DNA of 50,230 nt from Myxococcales bacterium (GTDB taxonomy: Bacteria > Myxococcota > Polyangia > Fen-1088), in NCBI GenBank assembly GCA_003155465.1, contig PMCR01000155.1:1-50230 (forward strand), in the 5' to 3' direction. This document shows, one piece after another, positions 25,051 through 33,663 of the stretch. The notes below the pieces were generated by a model. It was not told where the DNA came from. It made no database searches and saw only the letters and a program-made list of their open reading frames with translations. Position numbers and translations under genes: made by a program. The number at the start of each line of letters is the position of its first letter. Positions within the stretch are counted from its first letter, which is position 1.

Positions 25051-27171
25051 ATGACTTGTCGTTCATCGACTATATTCGGCTCTCTTCTATTCGGTTCGGG
25101 GCTGTTGCTGCTGGGGTGCGAGAGCACGACCGTGGGAAGGCCTTTGTTTGCAGGCGGGGGGGGCTCGGGGGGTGACTTGGGAAGAGGTGGGGGCGCCCTT
25201 GGCCCGGCGGGTGGAAGCATCAGCGCTGGCGGAGGCGATGTCGGCGGCAGCCAGGCTGTGGGCGATACCACCACGACTGGGGGCGATGTCGGAATCGGCG
25301 GCGCATATGGTGGGGTTTCGAGCGGAGGTCAGACCGGCTCGCCAGTCTCGGTTACGCCGGCGATTGCCCTTGGCGGCAAGCACACATGCGCGCTCGCGAG
25401 TGACGGCACGGTGAAATGCTGGGGGAGCAACCTGTCGGGGCAGGTTGGGGACGGCACATCGACCATCGCCATCCTGGCACCGACTACGATTGTGGGCCTC
25501 GCGAACGTCAGCCAAATCGCGCTCGGCGGGGGCCACACCTGCGCATTGCTTGCGGACGGCACGGTGAAATGCTGGGGGGGAAACGCGACCGGCCAGCTTG
25601 GCTACGCGACGACCACCAAGTGTGCCGATCCTGGCAACCCGAAGGCCACGGTTGATTGCTCACGAATGCCTACGGTCGTGGCAGGGCTTGCCGGCGTGGT
25701 GCAAATTGGCATTGCTGGCGATGAGCAATCGCTTCAAGCCCCGGGGCACTCGTGCGCCCTGCTGGTCGACGGCTCTGTGAAGTGCTGGGGGGCGAATGCC
25801 ATCGGTCAACTCGGCGACGGGACGAGCACCAATCGATTGAACCCAACCACGGTGTCTGGACTCACCAACGTGCGGCAGATTGCAGTGGGCAAGAACCATT
25901 CGTGCGCCCTGTTGAAGGACAGCACGGTGAAGTGCTGGGGTATGAACAGCAATGGCCAGTTGGGCGACGGAACCAACCTTCCCCGGTTCGTCCCCGCGTT
26001 GGTCGGGGGGCTCGCGGGCGTGACGTCAATTGCGGTCGGGGGGTTCCAAACCTGCGCGGTGCTGTCCGACGCGACCATGAAGTGCTGGGGTTTGAATTCC
26101 TCCGGTGAACTCGGCGATGGAACGACCGTCGATCGCAATCTGCCGACGTTGGTGTCTGGCCTTGCTGGTGTCTCCTCGGTCTCGCTCGGCAACGAGCACT
26201 CGTGCGTGCTGCTCACTGACGGCAGCGTGCGGTGCTGTGGAAGGAACGACATGGGACAGATCGGTGATGGCACCTCATCCGCGCCAAAGGCGTTCATCCC
26301 GATCTCCGGGCTCACCGGCGTGGCCCAGATCGCGCTCGGCGGAGACCATTCGGGCGCGCGCATAGGAGATGGATCGATGAAGTGTTGGGGGAGCAACAGC
26401 AGTGGCGGCCTTGGTGATGGAACCCTGGTTTCCCGAAGCACGCCGACTCCGGTGACCGGAATCGGGACTGGTGTCGAGGTCGACGCCGGGGGACAGGGCG
26501 GGCTAGGTGGCTATCCAGGTTTCGACGCGGGCACCGGTGGCGCCACGGCAGGCGCAGATGGTTCCGCCACAGGGGGAGCCGGCGGGGGCGACGCAGGCTG
26601 GGACTGGGGAACCGCAGGAGCATGGGGCAAGGATGCCAGCAGCGACGCAGCCGACGCACCTGCCGGTGATGCGGATGGCGGCGACGCAGGCGACGCGGAT
26701 GGCGTCGTCGTGGGCGACGCGGGTGGTGCGACGGCGTGCAACAACATCGATATCACGTCGGCGCCATCTGTCATGCCGAGGCTGGTGCTCAGTACTTCCC
26801 CTCCGCCTCCAGCGGGCGGTACTTTCAGCGCCGGAAATTACTACCTGACCAGTATGGATATCTACCCGCTCGACAACCCGGCACCGACCGTGGGATCGAT
26901 GAAGGAGGTCATGGTGGTGACCCGTGCGGGAACCCAGTGTACGCTTCAGATTGCCCTACAACCGATCGCCTCGGACGTCGTCCAGCACTTCACACAAGTG
27001 GGGCCCATCCCCACTGGTTCCACCATGAGCGGAGACAGGACCTGTCCCGCTGGTGCGGGTTCTGGCAGCATGGGCTACACTGCGACAGCAACCACACTCA
27101 CGACTTTGGTCACCGATGCCAACGCCACCGTGACCGTGGCGTTGTTCACAAGGCAGGTGGCTCTAGACTAG
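25051..27171 (+). CDS. RCC1-repeat lipoprotein
   Basis: ATG 25051 (GAGG 9 nt upstream) gives a proper lipoprotein signal, SLLFGSGLLLLGC, and 706 residues. After a Gly-rich linker come seven RCC1 repeats of about 50 residues with the core GGxHTCALLxDGTVKCWGxNxxGQLGDGT, forming a seven-bladed propeller. Conserved Cys pairs per blade are typical of secreted bacterial RCC1 proteins; the last blade has lost one (HSGARIGDG). A Gly/Ala/Asp linker and a C-terminal beta domain of about 150 residues without recognised family follow. RCC1 propellers are binding scaffolds; the ligand here is unknown. The 3' end overlaps the convergent dehydrogenase by 4 bp. Confidence 0.88.
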   Translation: MTCRSSTIFGSLLFGSGLLLLGCESTTVGRPLFAGGGGSGGDLGRGGGALGPAGGSISAGGGDVGGSQAVGDTTTTGGDVGIGGAYGGVSSGGQTGSPVSVTPAIALGGKHTCALASDGTVKCWGSNLSGQVGDGTSTIAILAPTTIVGLANVSQIALGGGHTCALLADGTVKCWGGNATGQLGYATTTKCADPGNPKATVDCSRMPTVVAGLAGVVQIGIAGDEQSLQAPGHSCALLVDGSVKCWGANAIGQLGDGTSTNRLNPTTVSGLTNVRQIAVGKNHSCALLKDSTVKCWGMNSNGQLGDGTNLPRFVPALVGGLAGVTSIAVGGFQTCAVLSDATMKCWGLNSSGELGDGTTVDRNLPTLVSGLAGVSSVSLGNEHSCVLLTDGSVRCCGRNDMGQIGDGTSSAPKAFIPISGLTGVAQIALGGDHSGARIGDGSMKCWGSNSSGGLGDGTLVSRSTPTPVTGIGTGVEVDAGGQGGLGGYPGFDAGTGGATAGADGSATGGAGGGDAGWDWGTAGAWGKDASSDAADAPAGDADGGDAGDADGVVVGDAGGATACNNIDITSAPSVMPRLVLSTSPPPPAGGTFSAGNYYLTSMDIYPLDNPAPTVGSMKEVMVVTRAGTQCTLQIALQPIASDVVQHFTQVGPIPTGSTMSGDRTCPAGAGSGSMGYTATATTLTTLVTDANATVTVALFTRQVALD

Positions 27172-28166
27172 CTGTGGGTCAGCACCGCGCGGTAGCGGAC
27201 CTGACCCGCCTCAAGCCGCGCTCGCACCTCGTTGACCTGCGCCAGCGGATAGGTCTCGATCATGGGCTTTACCTTGCCCGAAGCAACGAGTTCCAGGGCC
27301 TCGATCAGATCGCGCCTTTCGTCCTGACTTGATCCACGCAACTGGCGCTGCCCCATCATCAACAGAATGGGATTGATGGCAATGGAACCATCGGCTACGC
27401 CCATGTTGACCATCCGCCCGCCTTCGCGCAGGCCGCCAAATGCCGAGGAGATCTGCACTGCTGAATTGGTGGTCGAGAGAATGACGTCGAAGCCACCGGC
27501 GTCGCGCATGGCGCCTCCCGGATCTTTGCCCGCCACCAGCACTTCATGCGCGCCCATGGACTTCAATTCGGCTGTCTTGTTGGCCTGTCCGGTGATGGCC
27601 CAGGTCTCCAGACCCACGGCGCGCGAAAGTTGCAGCGCCAGGTGCCCCAGGCCTCCGAGTCCCAGCACCGCCACGCGCTCGCCCGGTTTGGGATCCGCGT
27701 TGCGCAGTCCGCTCATCACGGTGTAGCCCGCGCAGAAGATCGGCGCCGCCGCTTCGTAGGCGAGTCCTTCGGGCAAGAGCGCACAACCCGAAGCCCATGC
27801 CAGCATGAGCTCGGAATTCCCGCCGCCGAGGTTCATCCACGATTGCGCCTGGGCGCAGGCATACTGGTTGCCCGATTGGCAGGTGCGGCAGCGGCCGCAC
27901 CCCTTCTGGTTCCAGTGGACGCCCACGCGATCGCCGACCCGCAGATCGGTGACACCCGCACCCAATTCAACAATCTCGCCCACCGGCTCATGCCCCGCCA
28001 CCATGGGCACGGTCCCGCCAAGGCGGCCGTGGTGGGCATGCAAATCCGTGCCGCACATGCCACTTGCATGGATCTTGATCACGACCTGGCCAGGCTGGGG
28101 GTGAGGATCAGGAAGCGTCTTTAGCTCCCACGGCTGGTTGAATTGGGTGATCACGGCTGCGCGCAT
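27168..28166 (-). CDS. Zinc-dependent alcohol dehydrogenase (MDR family)
   Basis: 332 residues. Catalytic zinc ligands are in MCGTDLHAHHG and AGHEPVGE, structural zinc cysteines in GCGRCRTCQSGNQYAC, and the NAD(P)-binding motif is GLGGLGHLALQ. The layout matches the AdhP/CAD-like group of cytosolic medium-chain dehydrogenases, which oxidise primary alcohols or reduce aldehydes. No pathway partner is adjacent; the outer-membrane gene downstream on the map lies upstream in transcription, separated by about 50 bp. Confidence 0.88.
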   Translation of the reverse strand: MRAAVITQFNQPWELKTLPDPHPQPGQVVIKIHASGMCGTDLHAHHGRLGGTVPMVAGHEPVGEIVELGAGVTDLRVGDRVGVHWNQKGCGRCRTCQSGNQYACAQAQSWMNLGGGNSELMLAWASGCALLPEGLAYEAAAPIFCAGYTVMSGLRNADPKPGERVAVLGLGGLGHLALQLSRAVGLETWAITGQANKTAELKSMGAHEVLVAGKDPGGAMRDAGGFDVILSTTNSAVQISSAFGGLREGGRMVNMGVADGSIAINPILLMMGQRQLRGSSQDERRDLIEALELVASGKVKPMIETYPLAQVNEVRARLEAGQVRYRAVLTHS

Positions 28167-28218
28167 GGCTGATTCCTCCTTTGCCAGGCTGGTTGGATGA
28201 TGCGGAGAGGTTATCGTT

Positions 28219-28953
28219 TCAGATCGTCAGTTGGTAGGCCAGGTAGCCCTGGAGGAGACTGTTGCCGACCATGCCTCGGCCCGCCGAGAACAGCAGATGG
28301 TGGTGCTCGGTGAAATCGAGGACAAGCCCGAGGTTGAAGCGCAGGTCGGCGCTACCGCCGACCTGGGCAGGGGTGGTGTAGAAGATTTCGGTGCCCAGTG
28401 TCGCGAGACGCGAGAGGCGGCGCTGGACCTGCCAACCGACGTACCAGTAGTTGCGGTTCCCTGGTCCCGGGTTCACCCAGAAGCCGCCCCCGCCATAGGT
28501 GGTCCAAGCACCGAAGCTCTTCTGCAGCCAGAGTGGAATGAAGACGTGCAGGTGCCCGGTCCCCAGCCCGGAACCCGCGTTGCCGGTTGGCAGCTCGAAC
28601 TGAGGGAAGGAACCCATCATTGGCCACCACTGGCTCTCGTCAACGAAACGAATCTTGGCGCCAAGTTCGATGTCGCCCACGCCATAGAAAGTGGGACCGC
28701 CGCTCGGCCGCGCGTAGGCCAGTGGCGCGATCATGTGAAGCTGGAGGCCGGGCCAGGCGCCGTAGTTCACCTCGACGTGGGTAACGGTGCCCGACGCGGC
28801 AGCGCGGGTGACGGAATGTTGAGTCGCAAGGTAGAATTCCCAGTGGCGGAATTCCACCGGCTCAGGATCATCAGTCACGTAGGGCGGGCCCGCGTGCCCA
28901 ATTGCAGGTGCGAGCACAGTGAGCAGCGCGGCAATTGGCCAGCGCAACGTCAT
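28219..28953 (-). CDS. Outer-membrane beta-barrel protein (MetA-pathway-of-phenol-degradation type)
   Basis: ATG 28953 is chosen because AGGAG lies 10 nt upstream; a GTG at 28962 would be too close. A signal peptide ends at IGHAGPPYVTDDPEPVEFRHWEFY, and the rest alternates aromatic and polar strands (FYGVGDIELGAKIRF, FPQFELPTGN, WTTYGGGGFWVNPG, HHHLLFSAGRGM), as in transporter-like barrels of the phenol MetA-like family. 244 residues. The transported substrate is unknown. Confidence 0.75.
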   Translation of the reverse strand: MTLRWPIAALLTVLAPAIGHAGPPYVTDDPEPVEFRHWEFYLATQHSVTRAAASGTVTHVEVNYGAWPGLQLHMIAPLAYARPSGGPTFYGVGDIELGAKIRFVDESQWWPMMGSFPQFELPTGNAGSGLGTGHLHVFIPLWLQKSFGAWTTYGGGGFWVNPGPGNRNYWYVGWQVQRRLSRLATLGTEIFYTTPAQVGGSADLRFNLGLVLDFTEHHHLLFSAGRGMVGNSLLQGYLAYQLTI

Positions 28954-28982
28954 CGCACCCACTCTCCTTCTTCGCCAAGGTT

Positions 28983-29249
28983 TCAGTTGCGAATGGATCG
29001 TGGGGGCGCAAGTACTTGCGCCAGGGCTTCCGGGGTCTGTTCAAAGGAATTGACGCCGAATTCCGCGAGCCGGTCCAGGAGCTCCACTCGCCCATTCCCA
29101 GCCAATTCGGCCGCCGCACCGGAGGATATCCGCCCTAGCACGTAGAATTTCATGGTAGCCGCCAGGCACAGATGCGGCACATGGTCATCAATGGTGTTCA
29201 CGTCCAGCGCCGTGATAGCAGCATTCGGCAAGTCGACCGTCACCGTCAT
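28983..29249 (-). CDS. UPF0175 family antitoxin, orphan
   Basis: 88 residues. The C-terminal half KFYVLGRISSGAAAELAGNGRVELLDRLAEFGVNSF matches the UPF0175 pattern (xxGRISxGKAAELAGxSRxEFLxxLxxxGV), a small HTH-like antitoxin usually paired with a PIN-like DUF3368 toxin. No toxin frame is found on either side (barrel gene downstream, recQ upstream), so it is either solitary or the remains of a module. GAGGG lies 3 nt before the ATG. Confidence 0.75.
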   Translation of the reverse strand: MTVTVDLPNAAITALDVNTIDDHVPHLCLAATMKFYVLGRISSGAAAELAGNGRVELLDRLAEFGVNSFEQTPEALAQVLAPPRSIRN

Positions 29250-29350
29250 AGACCCTCTGTCCTTCTAGGATGGCCGGACCAAGCCCTCTGCGCCACGTTT
29301 CATTTGCCGTCGCTTGTCCGAAGACCAGCGCATGCTCGCGGTCGTGGCGC

Positions 29351-31129
29351 TCACTTCGACTTGGATCTTCCAGATGCTGCAGCAGACCGGCCCCCGAAAT
29401 GTGCCAGAGCCGCGAGAAAGGTATCGCCGTAGCTGGCCAGCTTCTTGGGGCCCACGCCGGAGATGGCGAGGAATTCAGCGCGCGTGCGCGGGCGTGCGGC
29501 TGCCATGGCCAGCAGGGTGGCGTCGCTGAAGATCACGTAGGCCGGCACCTTGCGTTTGTCGGCCAGGCTCTTGCGCAAGGTCTTGAGAGCTAGGAACAAG
29601 GTTTCGTCTTCACTGGTTGGCAGCTCTGCCGCTGGGGGCGCGGCGGCCTTTCCCCGGCGCTTGCTGACCGGCTTGCTCTTGGCCACCACATCGAAGCCGG
29701 CGCAAATATCACAGGACTCGCGGCAGGCACCCATGGCTTCGCCGAAGTAGCCGGCCAAGGCCTGATGGCGGCAGGTGGTGGCATCGGCCAGACGGAACAT
29801 CTCGCGCACGCGAGCGCGGTGCTTCTGCAAGACCTCGGTCGTGGTCTCCTGGTTCAGATCGAACAGGCGGTCGTAGTTGCACACATCGGCCCAGGAATAG
29901 AAAAGCACGCAGTCGCTGGTCACGCCGTCGCGACCCGCGCGGCCGATTTCTTGATAGTAGGCCTCGATGGAGCGGGGCATGTCGCGGTGGATGACGAAAC
30001 GAACGTTGGACTTGTCGATGCCCATGCCGAACGCGATGGTCGCCACCACCACATCGGCGTCATCGCAACGAAAGGCATCTTGCACGCGCGAGCGCTCGCG
30101 GGACTCCATGCCGGCGTGATAGGCGACGGCGCGCACGCCGTGCTTGCAGAGAAATGCGGCGGTCTGTTCGGTTGCTTTTCGGGACAGGCAGTACACGATG
30201 CCGCTTTGCTCGCGTCGGCTCGACACCAGGCGCAGGATGCGGTCGCGCACGCCTGGGGCGTCGTCACCCTTGCGATAGGCAGAAAGGTGCAGGTTGGGCC
30301 GGAAGAAACTGCCGCGAAAGGTGGCGGGCGCCTGCATGCCCAGCTGTTGGCCGATGTCGTGCACCACTTCGGCGGTGGCGGTAGCGGTCAGGGCCAACAC
30401 CGGGGGATTGCCCAGCCGGGCCTTGAGCCCGGACAGGTTGCGATAGGCGGGACGGAAATCGTGCCCCCATTGGCTGATGCAATGGGCTTCGTCAACAGCG
30501 AGCAGACGCGGACGCACGCGCCCCATGAGCGGGCCGAGCGACGCCTCCAGTCCTTCGGGCGCGGCATAGACCAATTCGAACTCGCCGCGCAGAACCGCGG
30601 CCACGCGCCGGCCGCGCTCGTCAGGCTCCAGGCTGGAATTGAGAAAGGTCGCGCGCAGGCCAACCTCGGACATTGCATCGACCTGATCCTTCATCAGGGC
30701 AATGAGTGGCGAGATGACCAGGGTGGTGCCGCCCAGTAAACGCGCCGGAATCTGAAAGGTAATCGACTTGCCCGCGCCGGTGGGCATGACGCCCACACAG
30801 TCGCGGCCGTCGAGAACCGTGCCGATGATCGCTTCCTGGCCGGGCCGGAACGAGGGATAGCCAAACACCTCCTGCAACACCTTGCGCGCTCGCGCGAGGT
30901 CGGCGCCCGGCTCTTCACTCTTCAGGCTGACCGCGATGGCACGCAGGGTTTCCACGTCGCGGCTGGAGAACAACTCAGGACGGGCCCGCCAGCCGAAGCG
31001 CAGTCGATCGAGATCCGCGTGGCAAGCCGCGCGCGCCCGCTCGCCGCGCTCGACACATAGGCGCAAAGCCGCGATCGCATCGAGCACATCGTCGCGGGTG
31101 AGGAGGGCAGCAGAGAGATCGTCAATCAA
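29351..31129 (-). CDS. recQ: ATP-dependent DNA helicase RecQ
   Basis: 592 residues: superfamily-2 helicase with [13 protein letters not shown], Walker [33 protein letters not shown] and GRAGRDG; an RQC zinc site ([10 protein letters not shown] ... [11 protein letters not shown]); and a C-terminal HRDC domain ([38 protein letters not shown]). It unwinds DNA 3'-5' in recombination and fork repair. The protein has about 85 extra N-terminal residues before the helicase core. The start is TTG 31129, since no ATG lies between it and the Walker A; it overlaps the stop of the pseudogene just upstream. Confidence 0.92.
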   Translation of the reverse strand: MIDDLSAALLTRDDVLDAIAALRLCVERGERARAACHADLDRLRFGWRARPELFSSRDVETLRAIAVSLKSEEPGADLARARKVLQEVFGYPSFRPGQEAIIGTVLDGRDCVGVMPTGAGKSITFQIPARLLGGTTLVISPLIALMKDQVDAMSEVGLRATFLNSSLEPDERGRRVAAVLRGEFELVYAAPEGLEASLGPLMGRVRPRLLAVDEAHCISQWGHDFRPAYRNLSGLKARLGNPPVLALTATATAEVVHDIGQQLGMQAPATFRGSFFRPNLHLSAYRKGDDAPGVRDRILRLVSSRREQSGIVYCLSRKATEQTAAFLCKHGVRAVAYHAGMESRERSRVQDAFRCDDADVVVATIAFGMGIDKSNVRFVIHRDMPRSIEAYYQEIGRAGRDGVTSDCVLFYSWADVCNYDRLFDLNQETTTEVLQKHRARVREMFRLADATTCRHQALAGYFGEAMGACRESCDICAGFDVVAKSKPVSKRRGKAAAPPAAELPTSEDETLFLALKTLRKSLADKRKVPAYVIFSDATLLAMAAARPRTRAEFLAISGVGPKKLASYGDTFLAALAHFGGRSAAASGRSKSK

Positions 31130-31494
31130 GTGGGGCCGACGCTAGCACCTGCCGATTCATCGTGCACCTTGTGGGTGGGAAAGATCGCCGGATGGTCCCG
31201 GGAAAAGCCGAACTCCTCCACCAGTATTCCAACTTGGCGAAAGGTCTCGAGTTGGTCGTAGTTCTCGCGTGAGCGCACGTGAAGCTTGCCGCCGGAATAG
31301 CGTCAGGATCCGTCAGGGTCCTGTTTGGCCACGATCTTGCGGGCCTCGGGCAGATCCCACAGGACAGAGACCGAACCGGCGTTCCGACCGAGGAGATCTC
31401 TTCTTGCGAAGAATGCGATGGCTGGGTTTTCGGATGACGCCAGGCACGGCAGCGGATCGACCTTGAGCAATCGTCCCCATGTGGAGCGGACCAT
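31126..31494 (-). pseudogene. Squalene-cyclase/prenyltransferase-like (NifH-annotated) gene remnant with in-frame TGA
   Basis: From ATG 31494 the frame reads LLKVDPLPCLASSENPAIAF, DLLGRNAGSVSVLWDLPEA and AKQDPDGS, hits TGA at 31305-31303, then continues in the same frame with RYSGGKLHVRSRENYDQLET, FRQVGILVEEFGFSRDHPAI before diverging and stopping at 31126. This resembles the N-terminus of the prenyltransferase/squalene-cyclase-like family often annotated as nitrogen fixation protein NifH, where the stop position is normally Trp (DGSW). The remaining two thirds of the family are missing. So it is a pseudogene with a likely TGG-to-TGA change and a 3' deletion joined to recQ. Confidence 0.7.
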
Positions 31495-31548
31495 GCAACG
31501 ACTGTAGCGCATGGTTGGCGGGGAACGAAGCTCACGCATCGGTGCTAG

Positions 31549-31656
31549 AAGACCGCGGCGCAAGTCCGCGAGAACCTGGCCGCATTGGAGAAAGGCCCGC
31601 TTTCCGACGACGAGATGACCTGGATGCGTGACCTCGGCCGCGCTTTGCACGGGTGA
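31549..31656 (+). pseudogene. C-terminal remnant of an aldo/keto reductase
   Basis: A 35-codon stretch with no start reads AAQVRENLAALEKGPLSDDE and MTWMRDLGRALHG before TGA 31654. This closely resembles the last helices of proteobacterial aldo/keto reductases. A stop lies just before it, and the upstream catalytic domain is absent. It is interpreted as deletion debris between leuA and the other remnant. Confidence 0.5.
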
Positions 31657-31680
31657 AGGCACAAGACCGATCTCACCTGA

Positions 31681-33369
31681 TTATGCTCGGCTGGCGCCGT
31701 CGTGATTTTCCACGCGCAGCTCTCTGTCCAGCGCCTTGCAGGCCGCGGACAGCGAGGCCTTGACGATGTCGCGGTCGCGGCCGGCGCCGAAGCGGATTTG
31801 GCCGTCGCGGCCGCGCAGGCCGACGTAGGCCACTGCTTCGGCGTCGGCACCGTCGCCCAACGCGTGCTCACTGTAGTCGACCAGGTGGACGTCCACGCCC
31901 AACGCGCTGGCCAGGCCGTGGACAAAGCCGTCAATGGGACCAGTGCCCTGGCCTTCCACGGTCACTGGCTGTTGGCCGTCGTTCAGCCGCGCGCGCACCA
32001 CGCACGCGCCCTGGCGTGGGTGTTCCACCATGAAGTCCACCACTTCAAAGCGACCGACTGACAGGTACTCGCGCTCGAATGCCTCCAGTATGGCGCTTGC
32101 ACTCAGTTCTTTGCCGGTGGCCTCCGCCATCCCCTGCACCACCTGACTGAATTCCACGGCCATGCCTTTGGGCGCGCGATAGCCGTGGCTCTGCTCCAAG
32201 ACGTAGGCCACGCCGCCCTTGCCGGATTGGCTGTTGATGCGAATCAGGGGCTCGTATTGCCGGCCCACGTCCGCTGGATCAATGGGCAAGTATGGCACTT
32301 CCCATATCGTCGCGCCGGTCTTGTCCATGGCAGCCAATCCCTTGCGAATGGCGTCCTGGTGCGAGCCGGAAAAGGCGGTGAACACCAGCTCGCCCGCGTA
32401 GGGATGGCGCGGCGGCACGGGCAATTGATTGCACGCCTGGAAGACGTCGACCAGCGCGGGCAAATCCGACAAGTCCAGTCTTGGATCGATGCCTTGGCTG
32501 AACAGGTTCATGGCCAACGCCACCACATCCGCGTTGCCAGTGCGCTCGCCATTGCCGAACAACGTGCCTTCCACGCGCTCGGCACCTGCCAGCATGGCCA
32601 ACTCGGCCGCGGCAATGGCGCAGCCGCGGTCATTGTGCGTGTGCACGCTGATGATCATGCAATCTCGCCGCGCCAAGTGCCGGTGCATCCATTCAATCTG
32701 GTCGGCGTACACATTGGGCGTGGACATCTCGACTGTGGCGGGCAGGTTGACGATCATTTTCCTTTCGCGTGTGGGCTGCCATTCCTCGGCCACGGCGTCG
32801 CACACCCGCACGGCAAATTCCAGCTCGGTGCCGGTGAAGCTCTCGGGCGTGTATTCCAGCACAAGCTCACTGCCCGCCAGCTTGGCCGCCCCCTGCCGCG
32901 CCTGTCGCACGCCGCGCACGGCGATCTCTTGCACTCCTGCCTGATCCAGCCCGAACACCACCCGGCGCTGCACCGTCGAAGTGGAGTTGTACAGATGCAC
33001 GATGGCGCGGCGGACGCCTTGCAACGCCTGGAACGTACGAGTGATCAGGTGCTCACGTGCCTGGGTCAGCACCTGGATGGTGACGTCTGCGGGAATGTGA
33101 CCTTGTTCAATCAACGCGCGCACGAAGTCGAATTCGGTCTGCGAGGCCGCGGGAAAGCCGACTTCGATCTCTTTGAAGCCCACGCGCACCAGGGCCTGGA
33201 AGAAGCGCAGCTTGCGCCCCATGCCCATGGGTTCGGCCAGGGCCTGATTCCCGTCGCGCAGGTCCACGCTGCACCAGATAGGTGCATGATTCAGGGTGCG
33301 GTCAGGCCAGGCGCGGTCAGGCAGACGCACCAATGGCGCCGGTGGGTATTTGCGAGTGTCGAATGTCAT
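31681..33369 (-). CDS. leuA: 2-isopropylmalate synthase (long form)
   Basis: ATG 33369 is preceded by GGAG at 7 nt and starts MTFDTRKYPP as in the family; an in-frame ATG at 33408 would add 13 unrelated residues. The 562-residue protein condenses acetyl-CoA and 2-ketoisovalerate, the first committed step of leucine synthesis. It shows the metal-binding SVDLRDGNQAL, SVHTHNDRGCA and GNGERTGNADV motifs, and the C-terminal leucine-binding regulatory domain (VEGQGTGPIDGFVHGL ... DYSEHALG). It belongs to the LeuA2 (actinobacterial/E. coli-distant) length class. An attenuator and a Leu-codon-rich leader peptide precede it (33429-33548), so it is controlled by leucyl-tRNA supply as well as by feedback. 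Confidence 0.95.
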   Translation of the reverse strand: MTFDTRKYPPAPLVRLPDRAWPDRTLNHAPIWCSVDLRDGNQALAEPMGMGRKLRFFQALVRVGFKEIEVGFPAASQTEFDFVRALIEQGHIPADVTIQVLTQAREHLITRTFQALQGVRRAIVHLYNSTSTVQRRVVFGLDQAGVQEIAVRGVRQARQGAAKLAGSELVLEYTPESFTGTELEFAVRVCDAVAEEWQPTRERKMIVNLPATVEMSTPNVYADQIEWMHRHLARRDCMIISVHTHNDRGCAIAAAELAMLAGAERVEGTLFGNGERTGNADVVALAMNLFSQGIDPRLDLSDLPALVDVFQACNQLPVPPRHPYAGELVFTAFSGSHQDAIRKGLAAMDKTGATIWEVPYLPIDPADVGRQYEPLIRINSQSGKGGVAYVLEQSHGYRAPKGMAVEFSQVVQGMAEATGKELSASAILEAFEREYLSVGRFEVVDFMVEHPRQGACVVRARLNDGQQPVTVEGQGTGPIDGFVHGLASALGVDVHLVDYSEHALGDGADAEAVAYVGLRGRDGQIRFGAGRDRDIVKASLSAACKALDRELRVENHDGASRA

Positions 33370-33428
33370 TGTCAGTCTCCAGGCCCCGCGTCCGCCGGAG
33401 GTGGCCATGGGCTCTCGCAGAGACGAAA

Positions 33429-33458
33429 AACCCCCTCCGGCTTACGCGGGAGAGGGTT
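33429..33458 (-). terminator. leuA attenuator terminator with competing antiterminator
   Basis: On the minus strand a 10-bp stem (5' arm 33458-33449, 3' arm 33438-33429, one G-U pair) is followed by five T. It lies 60 nt before the leuA ATG. The 5' arm (33445-33455) is also a perfect 11-nt complement of 33491-33501 inside the leader-peptide gene, so two exclusive structures are possible. Confidence 0.85.
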
Positions 33459-33485
33459 TCGAGGTTCGTCGTTCTGCGCCTTACC

Positions 33486-33548
33486 TCAGGCCTCTCCCGC
33501 GCTGCTAAGCAGCAGTCCCGAGAGAAGCAGGGTGGTCGCAAACAACAT
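33486..33548 (-). CDS. leuL: leuA leader peptide (20 residues, 7 leucines)
   Basis: ATG 33548 begins a 20-codon frame ending at TGA 33486. It contains leucine at positions 2, 7-9 and 12-14. Codons 16-19 overlap the antiterminator strand 33491-33501. If leucyl-tRNA is scarce, a ribosome stalled on the Leu codons leaves that strand free to pair with the terminator 5' arm, so leuA is read; a ribosome reaching the stop codon covers it, so the terminator forms. Shine-Dalgarno is weak; the transcript may be almost leaderless. Confidence 0.8.
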   Translation of the reverse strand: MLFATTLLLSGLLLSSAGEA

Positions 33549-33559
33549 GGCCAGCCACA

Positions 33560-33588
33560 AATGTGCACTACCGCCGCGCGGTCGTCAA
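33560..33588 (-). promoter_or_regulatory. Candidate leuLA promoter
   Basis: TTGACG (33588-33583), a 17-nt spacer and CACATT (33565-33560) on the minus strand, 11 nt before the leader ATG. The -10 is poor, so this is tentative; it would place the transcript start next to the leader start codon. Confidence 0.4.
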
Positions 33589-33663
33589 GAACCTCCGAAA
33601 AACCGCCGCTGTCTCGGACGCGCTCCGCTAGACTCCGGCGCACCTTCTGCGATAGGAGAACTC

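Noticed and set aside
31303..31305. TGA as selenocysteine or recoded codon
   Set aside because: The family has Trp here, no SECIS-like hairpin is evident, TGA ends many genes in this window, and the gene is truncated anyway.
32185..33663. Long plus-strand extension upstream of the GH27 start
   Set aside because: Antisense to leuA, which has unmistakable motifs; a Shine-Dalgarno and signal peptide place the GH27 start at 33664.
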